64,000 bases of DNA from Rhizobium mayense (GCF_030272705.1 NZ_JARFYM010000002.1:1-64000), one strand, 5' to 3'. Shown: positions 34,646-43,720, numbered from the stretch's first letter. Notes: generated by a model from the letters alone, not told the origin. Translations and numbers: made by a program.

Positions 34646-35356
34646 TTAGCGACCGGCATGCTGGCCGCCATCTACGTGCAGGGTCTCGCCGGTGACGAAG
34701 CCGGCCTGTTCGAGATAAAGAACGGCATCGACGATGTCGGCAATATCCCCCATGCGGCCGATCGGGTGCAGGGCCGCCAGGAATTCATGTGTCTCCGGCG
34801 CATGCATCGGCGTCTTGATGACGCCGGGTGCAACCGCATTCACGCGAATGCCGCTCTTGGCATATTCGATGGCGAGGCCCCGTGTGACGGCGTCGAGCCC
34901 GCCCTTGGTCAATGAGGCAAGCGCGGCCGGGACCCCGGCAACCGGCTGATCGACCAGCGTGGTGGTGATCTGGACGATGTGACCACTGTTGCGCTTCAGC
35001 ATTTCAGCGGCGGCCAATTGCGAGATATGGAAGAAGCCCTCGACATTGACGGCAATGGCATTCCGGAAATCTTCGACCGTATACTCGGTAAACGGCTTGG
35101 CAATGAAGATACCGGCGTTGTTGACCAGCGTATCGATGCGGCCGAACCGCTCCAGCGCCACCTTGACGATGCGTTCGGCGACGCCTCGGTCACCGACATC
35201 GCCATCGACAGCGACGACGGAAGGGTCGGAGGATGGCTTGATCGAACGGGAGTTGGCGACAACGGCGTAGCCGTTCTTGCGATAGGCGGTGACAAGCGCG
35301 GCGCCGATGCCCTGCGATGCACCAGTGATGATTGCGACCTTCTGTTCGTTACTCAT
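34646..35356 (-). CDS. SDR-fold oxidoreductase lacking the catalytic tyrosine
   Basis: A 236-aa short-chain dehydrogenase fold. The nucleotide motif TGASQGIGAA (about 12-21) and NNAG (about 80-83) are intact. At the active site the usual YxxxK reads ALASLTKGG: the Lys is kept, but Ala replaces Tyr. I recall related rhizobial SDRs with the same ALTKGGL or SLTKGGL pattern, so this is probably a subfamily feature rather than decay. Activity may be altered or absent. AAGGAG precedes ATG 35356. It is divergent from the LysR gene at 35572 and followed by the tautomerase gene. Confidence 0.8.
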   Translation of the reverse strand: MSNEQKVAIITGASQGIGAALVTAYRKNGYAVVANSRSIKPSSDPSVVAVDGDVGDRGVAERIVKVALERFGRIDTLVNNAGIFIAKPFTEYTVEDFRNAIAVNVEGFFHISQLAAAEMLKRNSGHIVQITTTLVDQPVAGVPAALASLTKGGLDAVTRGLAIEYAKSGIRVNAVAPGVIKTPMHAPETHEFLAALHPIGRMGDIADIVDAVLYLEQAGFVTGETLHVDGGQHAGR

Positions 35357-35571
35357 TACCTTTTCTCCTTCGTGGGCGGCCCCGCTGGCAGGGCGCAGGC
35401 AACTGCGCCGTGGCGGTTTGCTCCGCACGCCTTGAATTTCTTTTCGATGTTGCGATTGCCCTTGAGGGGCCGGCGAAGCACTCCCGCCTCGCTTGCAAAT
35501 GAGATAATGTATTGCAGAGATCGGCGGAATAATTGCCAATCGGAAGTCAGTATTGCAGATTGAGGAGGAAT
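35357..35571. promoter_or_regulatory. SDR/lysR divergent control region with direct repeats
   Basis: The 215 bases between the divergent SDR and LysR genes hold two copies of GTATTGCAGA (35509-35518 and 35550-35559), 41 bases apart. A TGCAA (about 35494) and TTGCA (about 35512) pair also forms a partial inverted repeat. These are candidate LysR-regulator contacts, spaced like an activation site and a promoter-proximal site. Confidence 0.45.
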
Positions 35572-36498
35572 ATGGATCGCATCGAGGCCATGAAGGTGTT
35601 TGTTACGGCGCTGGATGAAGGAAGTCTGGCCGCCGCTGGCCGTAAGCTCGGGCGTTCGGCCGCCGCAGTCACACGCGCCATCACATCCTTGGAACACCAT
35701 GTCGGTGTCCAGCTTCTGCATCGGACCACCCGGGCAATTCGGCTGAGCGAGGCCGGCGAGCGCTATGCCGCCGCCTGCCGGCGCGTATTGTCCGACATGG
35801 AGGAAGCAGATCTGTTGGCAGCGGGGGAAACGAAGGCGCCGCGCGGCTTGCTGACCATAACCGCGCCGCTTATCGCCGGCGCAACGATCGTGCAGCCGAT
35901 CCTCGATGCGTTTCTCGACCGCAATCCAGAGGTCAAGGCGAAACTATTGCTGCTCGACCGCCCCGTCAGCCTCGTGGACGAAGGTATCGACGTCGGCTTG
36001 CGGATCGCACATCTCTCCGACTCCAGTATGGTGGCCATCAGGATCGGCGAAGTGCGCCGGGTGATCTGCGCGGCACCATCCTACCTCGATGCCCATCCGC
36101 CGATAACGGAGCCCGCCGATCTCGCCAATCACCAATGCGTGGCGCTTGCTCAATTCGGCGAAACGAGCTGGAGCTTTCCAGCCACCTCGCCGAACGGCGC
36201 CCAACGCCTCGTGCATTTTTCGCCGCGGCTTGTCGTCAACGGCATTGCCGCAGTGATCGCGTCGGTCGCGGCCGGCCACGGCGTCACCCGTGTTTTCTCC
36301 TACCATATCGCCGAGAAAGTCAGCCGTGGTGAATTGACGGTCATTCTGGCAAAGGATGAAGCACCGCCGCTGCCGGTTCACATCGTCGTGCCCGAAGGCC
36401 GTCTTTCCGTTCCGAAAGTCCGCGCCTTTGTCGATGAGGCCGTTCCGCAACTGAGGACCGCATTCAACCGCTTTAGCAAGATGTGCCAGGAAAGCTGA
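35572..36498 (+). CDS. LysR-family transcriptional regulator
   Basis: A 308-aa LysR regulator. The N-terminal winged helix (about 1-60) has MKVFVTALDEGSLAAAGRKLGRSAAAVTRAI in pieces and LLHRTTRAIRLSEAG. The C-terminal effector domain includes VDEGIDVGLRIAHLSDSSMVA. The CrgA-like subgroup, common in rhizobia, often controls divergent redox genes. TGAGGAGGAAT precedes ATG 35572. It is divergent from the SDR-tautomerase pair, its probable target. It converges with the LysR gene at 36523 and is related to it. Confidence 0.88.
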   Translation: MDRIEAMKVFVTALDEGSLAAAGRKLGRSAAAVTRAITSLEHHVGVQLLHRTTRAIRLSEAGERYAAACRRVLSDMEEADLLAAGETKAPRGLLTITAPLIAGATIVQPILDAFLDRNPEVKAKLLLLDRPVSLVDEGIDVGLRIAHLSDSSMVAIRIGEVRRVICAAPSYLDAHPPITEPADLANHQCVALAQFGETSWSFPATSPNGAQRLVHFSPRLVVNGIAAVIASVAAGHGVTRVFSYHIAEKVSRGELTVILAKDEAPPLPVHIVVPEGRLSVPKVRAFVDEAVPQLRTAFNRFSKMCQES

Positions 36499-36522
36499 AG
36501 CGTTCGGAGGATCGGCCAATCG

Positions 36523-37419
36523 CTAACGGATCGCCGGCACTGCTCGCAGCTGCCCCACGGCGAAATCGACAAAGGCGCGCGTCTTTGCCGAGACATGCCG
36601 GCCTTCGGGATGCACCACGTGGATCGGCAGTGGTTCCTCCTCGAACTCCTCCAGAATGATACGCAACCGGCCGTCGGCAACTGGCTTTGCGATCTGATAG
36701 GAGAGTGGGCGAGCTAGGCCCCAGCCGCTCAAGGCCGCCGAGATCGAAGCGTCGACCGTGTTGCAGAACAGGCGCGGATGAAGGGTGGGAGACAGTTTGG
36801 CTTCGGGACCGAACCGCCAATCGAGCGGCGCCGACGATCCTGTGTTCGCAATGATCGTATGGCTTGCGAGATCGGCCGGCGTCTGCGGCACGCCATGGCG
36901 TTCGAAATACGACGGCGCGCCGCAGACGACGCGGCGCACAGTGCCGACCTTGGTCGCGTTGTAGCTGGAATCCGGCAGGTGGCCGATACGGACGGCGACA
37001 TCGATCCCCTCCTCCACCAGATTAACGATGCGATCGAACAGCAGCACGCGCCCGGTGACCGCCGGATGCAGCGCCAGGAACTCTGTGACGATGGGCATGA
37101 CATAATATTGCCCGAAGAGCACCGGCGCCGTAATGGTGAGCACGCCGGAGGGCGTCGCATAGGAGCCGCCGGCGGACGCCTCGGCTTCATCGATGTCGGC
37201 GAGGACCCGGCTGCAGTCCTCGACATAGTGGTGGCCCTGCGCGGTCAGTTTCACCGAACGCGTCGAGCGCAAAAACAAGCGCGCACCGGTGACCTCCTCC
37301 AAAAAAGCCACGGCGCGGGTGACGGCCGGCGGGCTCATGTGCAATTGTCGCGCCGCATCGGCGAAACTGCCGGTCTCGGCCACCTTCACCAGCACCTTCA
37401 TGCATTGCAGCTTATCCAA
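36523..37419 (-). CDS. LysR-family transcriptional regulator
   Basis: A 298-aa LysR regulator of the same CrgA-like subgroup as its convergent neighbour. It has [31 protein letters not shown] in pieces and [14 protein letters not shown] in the DNA-binding region, then [18 protein letters not shown] in the effector domain. The start is a TTG at 37419, a few bases after GGGAGAGG; ATG 37401 is the alternative. Divergent from the glutathione transferase gene at 37539, with a perfect TATTCC/GGAATA repeat between them, so it probably controls that gene and perhaps the flavin protein downstream. Confidence 0.87.
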   Translation of the reverse strand: MDKLQCMKVLVKVAETGSFADAARQLHMSPPAVTRAVAFLEEVTGARLFLRSTRSVKLTAQGHHYVEDCSRVLADIDEAEASAGGSYATPSGVLTITAPVLFGQYYVMPIVTEFLALHPAVTGRVLLFDRIVNLVEEGIDVAVRIGHLPDSSYNATKVGTVRRVVCGAPSYFERHGVPQTPADLASHTIIANTGSSAPLDWRFGPEAKLSPTLHPRLFCNTVDASISAALSGWGLARPLSYQIAKPVADGRLRIILEEFEEEPLPIHVVHPEGRHVSAKTRAFVDFAVGQLRAVPAIR

Positions 37420-37438
37420 ACCGACCTCTCCCGTCGAT

Positions 37439-37457
37439 TATTCCACGCATCGGAATA
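37439..37457. promoter_or_regulatory. Candidate LysR operator (TATTCC-N7-GGAATA)
   Basis: TATTCC (37439-37444) and GGAATA (37452-37457) are a perfect inverted repeat with 7-base spacer. It contains the T-N11-A core typical of LysR-regulator boxes. It lies 20 bases upstream of the LysR start and about 80 bases before the GST start, the usual position for autoregulation plus divergent activation. Confidence 0.6.
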
Positions 37458-37538
37458 GTTTCTTGTTCATTATCGCACTTCTGTTTTCCTGAGAAACAAT
37501 CATTTTTGGAGGGGATAACCGCTCATCCGGAGACCAAA

Positions 37539-38159
37539 ATGATGAAGCTCTATGTCCACCCTATGTCCGGTCACTCCCACCGCGCCCGTCTGTTCGCGTC
37601 TCTGATCGGCATCGACGTCGATATCGTCGAAGTCGACCTACCCAAGGCCGAGCACAAGACGCCGGCGTTCCTGGCACTCAATCCGTTCGGTCAGGTTCCG
37701 GTGCTGGACGACAATGGCACCATTATCGCCGACTCTACGGCGATCCTGGTCTATCTTGCCAAGAAATACGCGGAGAAGAGCTGGTTGCCGGACGATGCCG
37801 TGGGTACTGCGGCCGTACAGCGATGGCTTTCGGTCGCATCCGGCGAAATCGCCTATGGTCCCTGCGCCGCACGCCTCGTCACCATCTTCGGCGCCAAATT
37901 CAACGCGGATGAGGTGATCACCCGCGCCCATGTCATCTTGAAGCTGATCGACAGCGAGCTCGCAACGCGCCAATGGATTGCCGCCGACCATCCGACGATC
38001 GCTGATGTGGCGCTTTATAGCTACATTGCCCGCTCGCCTGAGGGCAATGTCGACCGTTTCCAATATCGCAAGGTTAGCGCCTGGCTTGCCCGCGTCGAAG
38101 CTCTTCCGGGTTTTTACGCCTTCCAAAAGACGCCAATCGGCATCGCTGACGTTGCCTGA
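37539..38159 (+). CDS. Glutathione S-transferase-family protein
   Basis: A 206-aa GST. The N-terminal thioredoxin-like domain (about 1-80) includes [17 protein letters not shown] with Ser and His near the glutathione site, [11 protein letters not shown] with the cis-Pro (about 54-64), and [14 protein letters not shown], the glutathione-contacting segment. The all-helical C-terminal domain ends with [12 protein letters not shown]. It would conjugate or reduce electrophiles with glutathione. GGAGA lies just upstream; ATG 37542 is equally possible. Divergent from the LysR gene at 36523 and followed 45 bases later by a flavin split-barrel protein. Confidence 0.88.
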   Translation: MMKLYVHPMSGHSHRARLFASLIGIDVDIVEVDLPKAEHKTPAFLALNPFGQVPVLDDNGTIIADSTAILVYLAKKYAEKSWLPDDAVGTAAVQRWLSVASGEIAYGPCAARLVTIFGAKFNADEVITRAHVILKLIDSELATRQWIAADHPTIADVALYSYIARSPEGNVDRFQYRKVSAWLARVEALPGFYAFQKTPIGIADVA

Positions 38160-38204
38160 CATTTCTCCTGGAACCAACACTTCCCTTCCTCGAAAGGCCG
38201 GATC

Positions 38205-39197
38205 ATGTTGACCATGAACAGAACCGAAAATGCCTCGCCCTGGCATGCTGGCGAAGTCGCTCTGCAGAAAAAGGCCGGGGTGGCGGAGCGGATGAGCGAA
38301 GTGGGCGAGCGCGTGTTGCGCAATTATCTGATCGAGCAGCACCGCGACTTCTATCGGCAACTGCGTTTTATCGTGCTGGGCGCGGTCGATGCAGCAGGCG
38401 ATGCTTGGGCAACGCTGCGCGCCGCCCATCCCGGTTTCTTGCATAGCCCCGATATCCACACGCTCAGTGTCGATCTCGGCCGCGATCCGGCCGATCCCAC
38501 CGACGCGGGCATGAACGACGGCGATGCTATCGGCATGCTCGGTATCGAGCTTCATACCCGCCGCCGCAACCGTTTGAACGGCACGATCCGCCGGCAAGGG
38601 AATGACGGCTTCGATGTCACGGTCGGCCAGTCCTACGGAAATTGTCCGCAATATATCCAACTACGGGATTTCGAATTCATCGGTGATCCGTCCGAAAGGA
38701 CGGATCACGAGGCGCTACACCTCACAGAACTCGACAGCAGGGCAAAAGACATAATCACGAGTGCCGATACTTTCTTCGTCGCCTCCTATGCCGACCGAGA
38801 GAATGGGCAGCGGCAGGTAGATGTGTCGCATCGTGGCGGCAAGCCCGGCTTTGTGCGCATCGGCAGCGACGGCGTGCTGACGATTCCGGATTTTGCCGGC
38901 AATCTCTTCTTCAACACGCTCGGCAATTTCCTCGTCAACACGAAGGCGGGGCTGGTCTTTGCCGATTTCGACAGCGGCGAGCTACTGCAACTGACCGGCG
39001 ACGCACAGGTTATCCTGGAGTCGCCGGAGATCGCCGCCTTTCAGGGTGCGGAGCGGCTGTGGCGTTTCACGCCTCGGCAGATCGTCCGCCGTCCGGGAGC
39101 CTTGCCGCTGCGCTGGCAATTTCGCCAGGATGGTTGGTCGCCCAGCTTGCTGAGGACTGGTCGCTGGGAAGACCAGGGGCGAGTCATCTCCGCGTAG
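38205..39197 (+). CDS. Pyridoxamine-5'-phosphate oxidase-like flavin split-barrel protein
   Basis: A 330-aa protein. The N-terminal half (about 1-165) has no strong motif for me. The C-terminal half is a split-barrel FMN-binding domain of the PNPOx-like class: TFFVASYADRENGQRQVDVSHRGGKPGFV in pieces, then LTIPDFAGNLFFNTLGNFLVN. Such proteins are often encoded beside GSTs and are thought to be FMN- or F420-type reductases of unknown substrate. It is probably co-transcribed with the GST gene under the divergent LysR regulator. It converges with the SDR gene at 39226. Role in detoxification is inferred. Confidence 0.78.
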   Translation: MLTMNRTENASPWHAGEVALQKKAGVAERMSEVGERVLRNYLIEQHRDFYRQLRFIVLGAVDAAGDAWATLRAAHPGFLHSPDIHTLSVDLGRDPADPTDAGMNDGDAIGMLGIELHTRRRNRLNGTIRRQGNDGFDVTVGQSYGNCPQYIQLRDFEFIGDPSERTDHEALHLTELDSRAKDIITSADTFFVASYADRENGQRQVDVSHRGGKPGFVRIGSDGVLTIPDFAGNLFFNTLGNFLVNTKAGLVFADFDSGELLQLTGDAQVILESPEIAAFQGAERLWRFTPRQIVRRPGALPLRWQFRQDGWSPSLLRTGRWEDQGRVISA

Positions 39198-39225
39198 AAG
39201 TCGATTTGCAATACAGCGCCATCCC

Positions 39226-39948
39226 TCACGCGCCGGGTAGCGGCGGGACAATCGCCTCGACCCAGTCACGCTCGGTGACCAGGCTCCACACCTCCTCGGC
39301 GATATCGTTGGGGTCGAGCACCGGATACCTCGGGTCGAGCATCACGCCGCCGGACGTCATGGCGCGAAGACCCGCCGAATGATCGATGACGGCGCCGATG
39401 TTGACCGTGCCAGCGAAGACACCCTTGGACGCCACCTCGGCGTTGAGCGTGAAAATATAGTTGCGCGCGGCCGCCATCATCGGGCCGACGCCGCTCAGAC
39501 CAGGCATCGGGACCACAGCCGTTAGCCCACCGACGATAATAATTGCACCGTCGCCGCGCGCCAGCATGCCGGGCAGCGCCGCGTGCGACACCTCGATCGG
39601 CGAGAATGCGAAAATGCCTGCCATCGATTGAAGTTTCGATGCATCAAGCTCCGCCGCCGGCACGAAGCCGACATGTCCGACCGGCTGGTAGATGGCGACG
39701 TCGATCGAGCCAAACCGTTCCTCGATGGAGCGCACAAGTCCGGGAATACCATCGAGATTGGTAAGATCGGCCGGAAACGCTGCCGCCTCGATACCGTCGT
39801 GGGCAAGTTCGGCCACCCGCTCTTCAAGCGGCGCGGCGCGACGGGCCACGAGCGCAACTCGATAGTTTTCGCGTCCAAAGCGCTGGGCAAGCGAGGCGCC
39901 GAGCCCGGTGCCGGCACCGAAGATGGCGATCGTTTTTTTGTCGGTCAT
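39226..39948 (-). CDS. SDR-fold protein lacking the YxxxK active site
   Basis: A 240-aa Rossmann protein with IFGAGTGLGASLAQRFG near residues 9-25 and RFGSIDVAIYQPVGHVG, where the usual NNAG is replaced. The region expected to hold YxxxK reads GLSGVGPMMAAARN, so both catalytic Tyr and Lys are missing. It may bind NADP without classic reductase chemistry. GGAGTAAATCC precedes ATG. It lies downstream of the azoreductase gene on the same strand, with a perfect 11-bp hairpin in the gap, and may share the HxlR-controlled promoter. Confidence 0.78.
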   Translation of the reverse strand: MTDKKTIAIFGAGTGLGASLAQRFGRENYRVALVARRAAPLEERVAELAHDGIEAAAFPADLTNLDGIPGLVRSIEERFGSIDVAIYQPVGHVGFVPAAELDASKLQSMAGIFAFSPIEVSHAALPGMLARGDGAIIIVGGLTAVVPMPGLSGVGPMMAAARNYIFTLNAEVASKGVFAGTVNIGAVIDHSAGLRAMTSGGVMLDPRYPVLDPNDIAEEVWSLVTERDWVEAIVPPLPGA

Positions 39949-39978
39949 GGATTTACTCCTAAGATCGGTGTGTTGACG

Positions 39979-40014
39979 GGCAAGAGCTATCGCGTCCAGC
40001 CGCTAGCTCTTGCC
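39979..40014 (-). promoter_or_regulatory. Intercistronic hairpin after the azoreductase gene
   Basis: GGCAAGAGCTA (39979-39989) and TAGCTCTTGCC (40004-40014) form an 11-bp perfect stem with a 14-base loop between the azoreductase stop and the SDR gene. No U-run follows in the minus direction. It is either a Rho-independent-like partial terminator or an mRNA 3' protection element. Confidence 0.55.
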
Positions 40015-40036
40015 GCAGGGGAATAGTTGTGAACAA

Positions 40037-40654
40037 TCAGGCGGCGCGTTCAATCGCGGAGCGGATCTGCGCCTCAGCTGCGGCAATGGCGGCATTTGCC
40101 GCGTCGGGACCGTATGCAGTTCCTTCGATGCGGAAAGTTTCGACGTCGGTCAGGCCGATAAAGCCGAGCAAGCGGACGAGATAGTTGGTTTGGAAGTCTA
40201 GCGGCGCGTAGGCTCCTTCCGAGAAGACGCCACCGCTGGCCGTCACAAGATAGGTTTTCTTGCCAGTCAGCAATCCATTCGCGCCGGCTTCGCCATAGGC
40301 GAAGGTGACGCCCGGCCAGACGATATGATCGATCCAGGCCTTGAGCTGGGAAGACAAGCTGAAATTGATCATGCCCGAGCCAATGACGATCACATCCGCG
40401 GCCCGGATCTCCTGGACCAGTGTCTCCGCAAGCGCAACGGCCTGCTGCTCCTCCGGCGTTCGGATATCCAAAGGGACCATGCGGCCTTCAGTGTAGGCCG
40501 GAGTGATATGCGGTAGCGGCGTTGTCGAGAGGTCGCGTGTGGTCAGCATCCCGCCCGAGCGGGCCTTCAGGCCTTCCGCGATCTCAGTCGCGAAACGGGT
40601 GGAGAGTCCTTCAGCGCCGCGCAGGCTCGAGGTAACGACGAGAATGTTGGTCAT
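40037..40654 (-). CDS. azoR: FMN-dependent NADH-azoreductase/quinone reductase
   Basis: A 205-aa flavodoxin-fold AzoR. The N-terminal phosphate loop is [10 protein letters not shown] (9-18). The FMN-site segment reads [19 protein letters not shown], which corresponds to the canonical PMYNFxxPxxLKxWID with substitutions, and [10 protein letters not shown] follows. Such enzymes carry out two-electron reduction of quinones and azo compounds and protect against thiol stress. GGAGCAAGC precedes ATG 40654. It is divergent from an HxlR regulator gene, 87 bases apart: the classic arrangement for quinone- or electrophile-sensing control. Confidence 0.9.
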   Translation of the reverse strand: MTNILVVTSSLRGAEGLSTRFATEIAEGLKARSGGMLTTRDLSTTPLPHITPAYTEGRMVPLDIRTPEEQQAVALAETLVQEIRAADVIVIGSGMINFSLSSQLKAWIDHIVWPGVTFAYGEAGANGLLTGKKTYLVTASGGVFSEGAYAPLDFQTNYLVRLLGFIGLTDVETFRIEGTAYGPDAANAAIAAAEAQIRSAIERAA

Positions 40655-40683
40655 GCTTGCTCCTGAGGAGAACGAAGTGGTAA

Positions 40684-40712
40684 TTAATTGTGACCAACAC
40701 TATTAATGTGAC
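40684..40712. promoter_or_regulatory. azoR/hxlR operator-like direct repeat
   Basis: TTAATTGTGAC (40684-40694) and TTAATGTGAC (40703-40712) are near-identical direct repeats about 19 bases apart, in the 87-base gap between the divergent azoreductase and HxlR genes. Two-turn spacing fits binding of an HxlR dimer to one face of the helix. ACTATATC just after the second copy may be the hxlR -10. Confidence 0.5.
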
Positions 40713-40741
40713 TATATCACTCTCCGCAAGAAGGCACATTC

Positions 40742-41116
40742 ATGGCACTCAGTGACATCGATTTTCCTATCCCCCACATCGACGACTGTCGGATGGTGCG
40801 GGATATCCTTGATCGAGTGGGCGATAAATGGAGCCTCTATATCATTGCAACGCTGAAGGACGGACCCGTCCGCTTCAATGAATTGCGACGGCGGATCGAC
40901 GGAATTTCGCAGAGAATGCTGACACTGACGCTCCGTGGACTGGAACGCGACGGGTTGGTGACGCGAACATTGTTTCCCACAATTCCGCCACGCGTGGACT
41001 ATGATCTGACAGAGACGGGGCGGACACTGCTAGCTCCAGTTATGGCCTTGGTGACCTGGGCGGACGCTAATCAGCACGTAATCCAGGAAGCACGTGTCCG
41101 ATACGACGCTAGTTGA
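40742..41116 (+). CDS. HxlR-family transcriptional regulator
   Basis: A 124-aa winged-helix regulator of the HxlR/YodB class. The conserved segment [31 protein letters not shown] (in pieces) and the helix-turn-helix [25 protein letters not shown] are diagnostic. DDCRMV near the N-terminus supplies a Cys (about residue 15) in the place where YodB-type proteins sense quinones or oxidants. It probably represses the divergent azoreductase gene and itself. AAGAAGG precedes ATG. Confidence 0.9.
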   Translation: MALSDIDFPIPHIDDCRMVRDILDRVGDKWSLYIIATLKDGPVRFNELRRRIDGISQRMLTLTLRGLERDGLVTRTLFPTIPPRVDYDLTETGRTLLAPVMALVTWADANQHVIQEARVRYDAS

Positions 41117-41462
41117 GAGCGCGTCTTTTGTCTCGATCAATGACCGTCCCGAACGCCGACTGCACCTGTTGGCGAGCATGAAACACTGATCTGCTGATCC
41201 GTACCGGCTTCCGGTAGCTTGCCCTGCCATTCTCCTGAATTACTCCTCCGCCTCTGCACAAAATCTGCAATTGGCATCGGCATCTTGTCCGCATGCACAA
41301 CACCGACACCCCGACGCCAAGCAGATTGATCCAAGTTCCGAACCGCCTCCTCAGGGATGGCTGGTGGCTGGAGGAGGATAGTCCGGCCTTGCCCCCGACA
41401 TTGGTGCGTCCGAATGCCGGCCGTGCATTCAAGATCATTGAGGGTGGCAAAGGAGAATATAA
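41117..41462. other. 346-base stretch between hxlR and the DUF4173 gene
   Basis: No large gene lies here. The left half (to about 41238) shows nothing recognisable. The right part holds a 57-codon frame (41293-41466) and the AAAGGAG ribosome site of the next gene. The promoter of the DUF4173/two-component operon is expected here; CTGCACAAAATCTGCAA around 41254 is a small repeat that may belong to it. Confidence 0.4.
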
Positions 41463-41466
41463 TTGA
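41293..41466 (+). CDS. Possible 57-aa leader protein overlapping the DUF4173 gene
   Basis: This frame runs from ATG 41293 and ends in a TGA that overlaps the TTG start of the DUF4173 gene (ATTGA), an arrangement typical of translational coupling. The product is polar, with DGWWLEEDSPALPP and VRPNAGRAFKIIEGGKG segments, and no membrane helix. I do not recognise it. There is no convincing ribosome site before its ATG, so it may instead be untranslated leader. Confidence 0.3.
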   Translation: MHNTDTPTPSRLIQVPNRLLRDGWWLEEDSPALPPTLVRPNAGRAFKIIEGGKGEYN

Positions 41467-42995
41467 CCGAAATTACAGAGGCGATGCCTTCAGACCATAG
41501 GCGGCGTCGCGGCGGCCGGACGGCATTCGTGCTGCTGGCAACGATCATATCGGCGGATTTTCTGATCTATGATCAGACACCAGGCATCAACTTATTTTAC
41601 TGCGTTCTCGTCATTGCAGTCGGCATAGTGCTGATGGCAAGGCGCTTTCTGTTTCACGCCATTTTCGCTGGGCTCGGCGCCAGTGTGGCAGCCGCGATGC
41701 CCCTGGTGGAAGCGCCCACCGCGCCAGGCATGCTATTTGCCCTTTTCGGCCTCGTCGTCCTGAGCCTTTCGGGCTCAGGAATATTGCCGCCGCAGCCAAC
41801 ACGATGGCCGGCAATATTTCTTCGCTTTGCGGTCATTGCACCCTCTCGGCTCCTGATCGATGTTTTCCGACTCTCCATCCGCGGCACTGAACAGCGTATT
41901 CTGGAGCGGCTGTCGCATGGCGCCATCGTCTGGATCATCCCGGTAATTTCCGCGGCGATCTTTCTTGCGCTATTTCGTTCAGCCAATCCGGTGATCGAGG
42001 CGGTGCTGGATAAGATCGATCTGGCGGCCGTTCTCAATCTATTCAACCTGCCGCGCGCGCTCTTTTGGTTGGCCGTCGCAGCGTTCGTCTGGCCGTTACT
42101 GTTGCCGCGTCTCAAACGCCGGCGCAAACGGACAATTGCCGTGGCAGAAATTACCGAAGCGGCGCGAGAGAGCATCCTTTTCGGCCATGCGTCGATCTTG
42201 CGTTCCCTATTGATCTTCAATGCGCTCTTTGCCGTGCAGACATTGCTAGACCTCGCCTATCTCTGGGGTGGCGCGACCCTGCCGGATGGTATGAGCCATG
42301 CGGACTATGCTCATCGCGGTGCCTATCCGCTGATCCTGACCGCGCTGCTTGCCGCCGTCTTCGTACTCTGGGCGATGCGCCGCAACGGGCCGGGCGAGCA
42401 AAGTCCGCTGATCCGCAATCTGGTTTATCTCTGGATCATTCAGAACATTCTGCTCTGTGTCTCCTCCATCTTCCGGCTCGATCTCTACGTCGATGTTTAT
42501 GCGCTGACCGAGCTTCGGGTGGCGGCGGGCATCTGGATGATTCTAGTCGCGGTCGGCTTGGGTTTAATCCTGCTCCGCATTCTGCTGCATCGCACCAACG
42601 CCTGGTTGATCAGCATGAACCTCGCGACGTTAATGCTCGTGCTTTACACCTCGGCATTTGTCGACTTTTCCGCAGTCATCGCCCGCTTTAACGTGGAGCA
42701 CAGCCTTGAATTGACCGGCGAAGGTATGCCGCTCGATCTCCCTTACCTGAAGGACCTCGGTCCGACGGCAATTCCCGCAATTGATCTTTACATCCGCTCG
42801 CTCAAGAAAGGACAGGAAACCGACAAACTGCGCGCCATGGATTTGCGCTTTTGGATGGCCTATGAGTTTGAAAACAGGTCACGCACTTGGCGAAGCTGGA
42901 ACTATCGAGACAACCGGATTGACATCTATATTGCCGAACACCATCGCGCCGCTATACCGCCCATGGGGAACAGCGACAGCGATCACCTCCAATAG
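41463..42995 (+). CDS. DUF4173-type polytopic membrane protein
   Basis: A 510-aa inner-membrane protein with roughly ten to twelve hydrophobic segments in residues 17-410 and a soluble C-terminal tail of about 100 residues. The loop YAHRGAYPLILTALLAAVFVL is characteristic of DUF4173 proteins. A basic stretch, PRLKRRRKRT near residue 220, faces the cytoplasm. The start is TTG 41463, eight bases after AAAGGAG; ATG 41484 is too far. It is followed by a response regulator (8-base gap) and sensor kinase, so it may be an accessory sensor or a target of that pair. Biochemical role unknown. Confidence 0.75.
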   Translation: MTEITEAMPSDHRRRRGGRTAFVLLATIISADFLIYDQTPGINLFYCVLVIAVGIVLMARRFLFHAIFAGLGASVAAAMPLVEAPTAPGMLFALFGLVVLSLSGSGILPPQPTRWPAIFLRFAVIAPSRLLIDVFRLSIRGTEQRILERLSHGAIVWIIPVISAAIFLALFRSANPVIEAVLDKIDLAAVLNLFNLPRALFWLAVAAFVWPLLLPRLKRRRKRTIAVAEITEAARESILFGHASILRSLLIFNALFAVQTLLDLAYLWGGATLPDGMSHADYAHRGAYPLILTALLAAVFVLWAMRRNGPGEQSPLIRNLVYLWIIQNILLCVSSIFRLDLYVDVYALTELRVAAGIWMILVAVGLGLILLRILLHRTNAWLISMNLATLMLVLYTSAFVDFSAVIARFNVEHSLELTGEGMPLDLPYLKDLGPTAIPAIDLYIRSLKKGQETDKLRAMDLRFWMAYEFENRSRTWRSWNYRDNRIDIYIAEHHRAAIPPMGNSDSDHLQ

Positions 42996-43003
42996 GACGA
43001 GCA

Positions 43004-43720
43004 ATGCCACAACGTATTCTCATCGTCGATGACGAACCCCACATTCGGGACGTGATCAGCTTTGCCCTGGAGCGTGCTGGCATGACAATCAGCACGGCCC
43101 GCAACGGCACTGAAGCGATGATGGCATTTCGCCGTGGCGATATCGACCTTATCATTCTCGATGTCGGCATGCCGGAGATGGATGGACTGGAGGTCTGTCG
43201 GCAGATTCGGCGAACCTCCGGGCTGCCCATCCTGTTCCTCTCCGCCCGCGACGAGGAGATCGACAGGATTATTGGATTGGAAATTGGTGGCGACGACTAT
43301 GTGACCAAGCCGTTCAGCCCGCGCGAACTGGTGGCACGCGTGAAAGCAATCCTGAAGCGCATGGATACAAGCGCATCGAAGACGGAACTACCCGTTCTGT
43401 CGCATGGTCCGATACGGCTTGATCGCGACGGTCACGTCGTCACGATTCATGGCAACGAGGTCGGGCTCACCGGACTGGAATTCTCGATTCTCGCTGCATT
43501 GCTGGGGAGGCCGAACATGGTGTTCAGTCGCGAGCAGTTGATGACAGCAGCCTACGGCACCGGCATCTATGTGGCCGATCGCACCATCGACAGCCATATT
43601 CGCAACATTCGCGCTAAGTTCGCGACTGCCGGTTGCGATGGCGTCGTCGCGACCGTTCATGGCGTTGGCTTCAGGTTCAATGCCGGTCTCTTCAATCCCA
43701 ATGCCAACGAGCGCGTTTGA
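43004..43720 (+). CDS. OmpR/PhoB-family response regulator
   Basis: A 238-aa regulator. The receiver domain (1-120) has DD at 9-10, the phosphorylated Asp in IILDVGMPEMDG (D53) and the conserved Lys in VTKPFSP (K102). The C-terminal winged helix (about 135-230) contains GLEFSILAALLGRPNMVFSREQLM and DSHIRNIRAKF in pieces. GGACGAGC precedes ATG. The stop overlaps the kinase start by one base, so the two form a cognate pair. Targets likely include the adjacent DUF4173 gene. Confidence 0.92.
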   Translation: MPQRILIVDDEPHIRDVISFALERAGMTISTARNGTEAMMAFRRGDIDLIILDVGMPEMDGLEVCRQIRRTSGLPILFLSARDEEIDRIIGLEIGGDDYVTKPFSPRELVARVKAILKRMDTSASKTELPVLSHGPIRLDRDGHVVTIHGNEVGLTGLEFSILAALLGRPNMVFSREQLMTAAYGTGIYVADRTIDSHIRNIRAKFATAGCDGVVATVHGVGFRFNAGLFNPNANERV

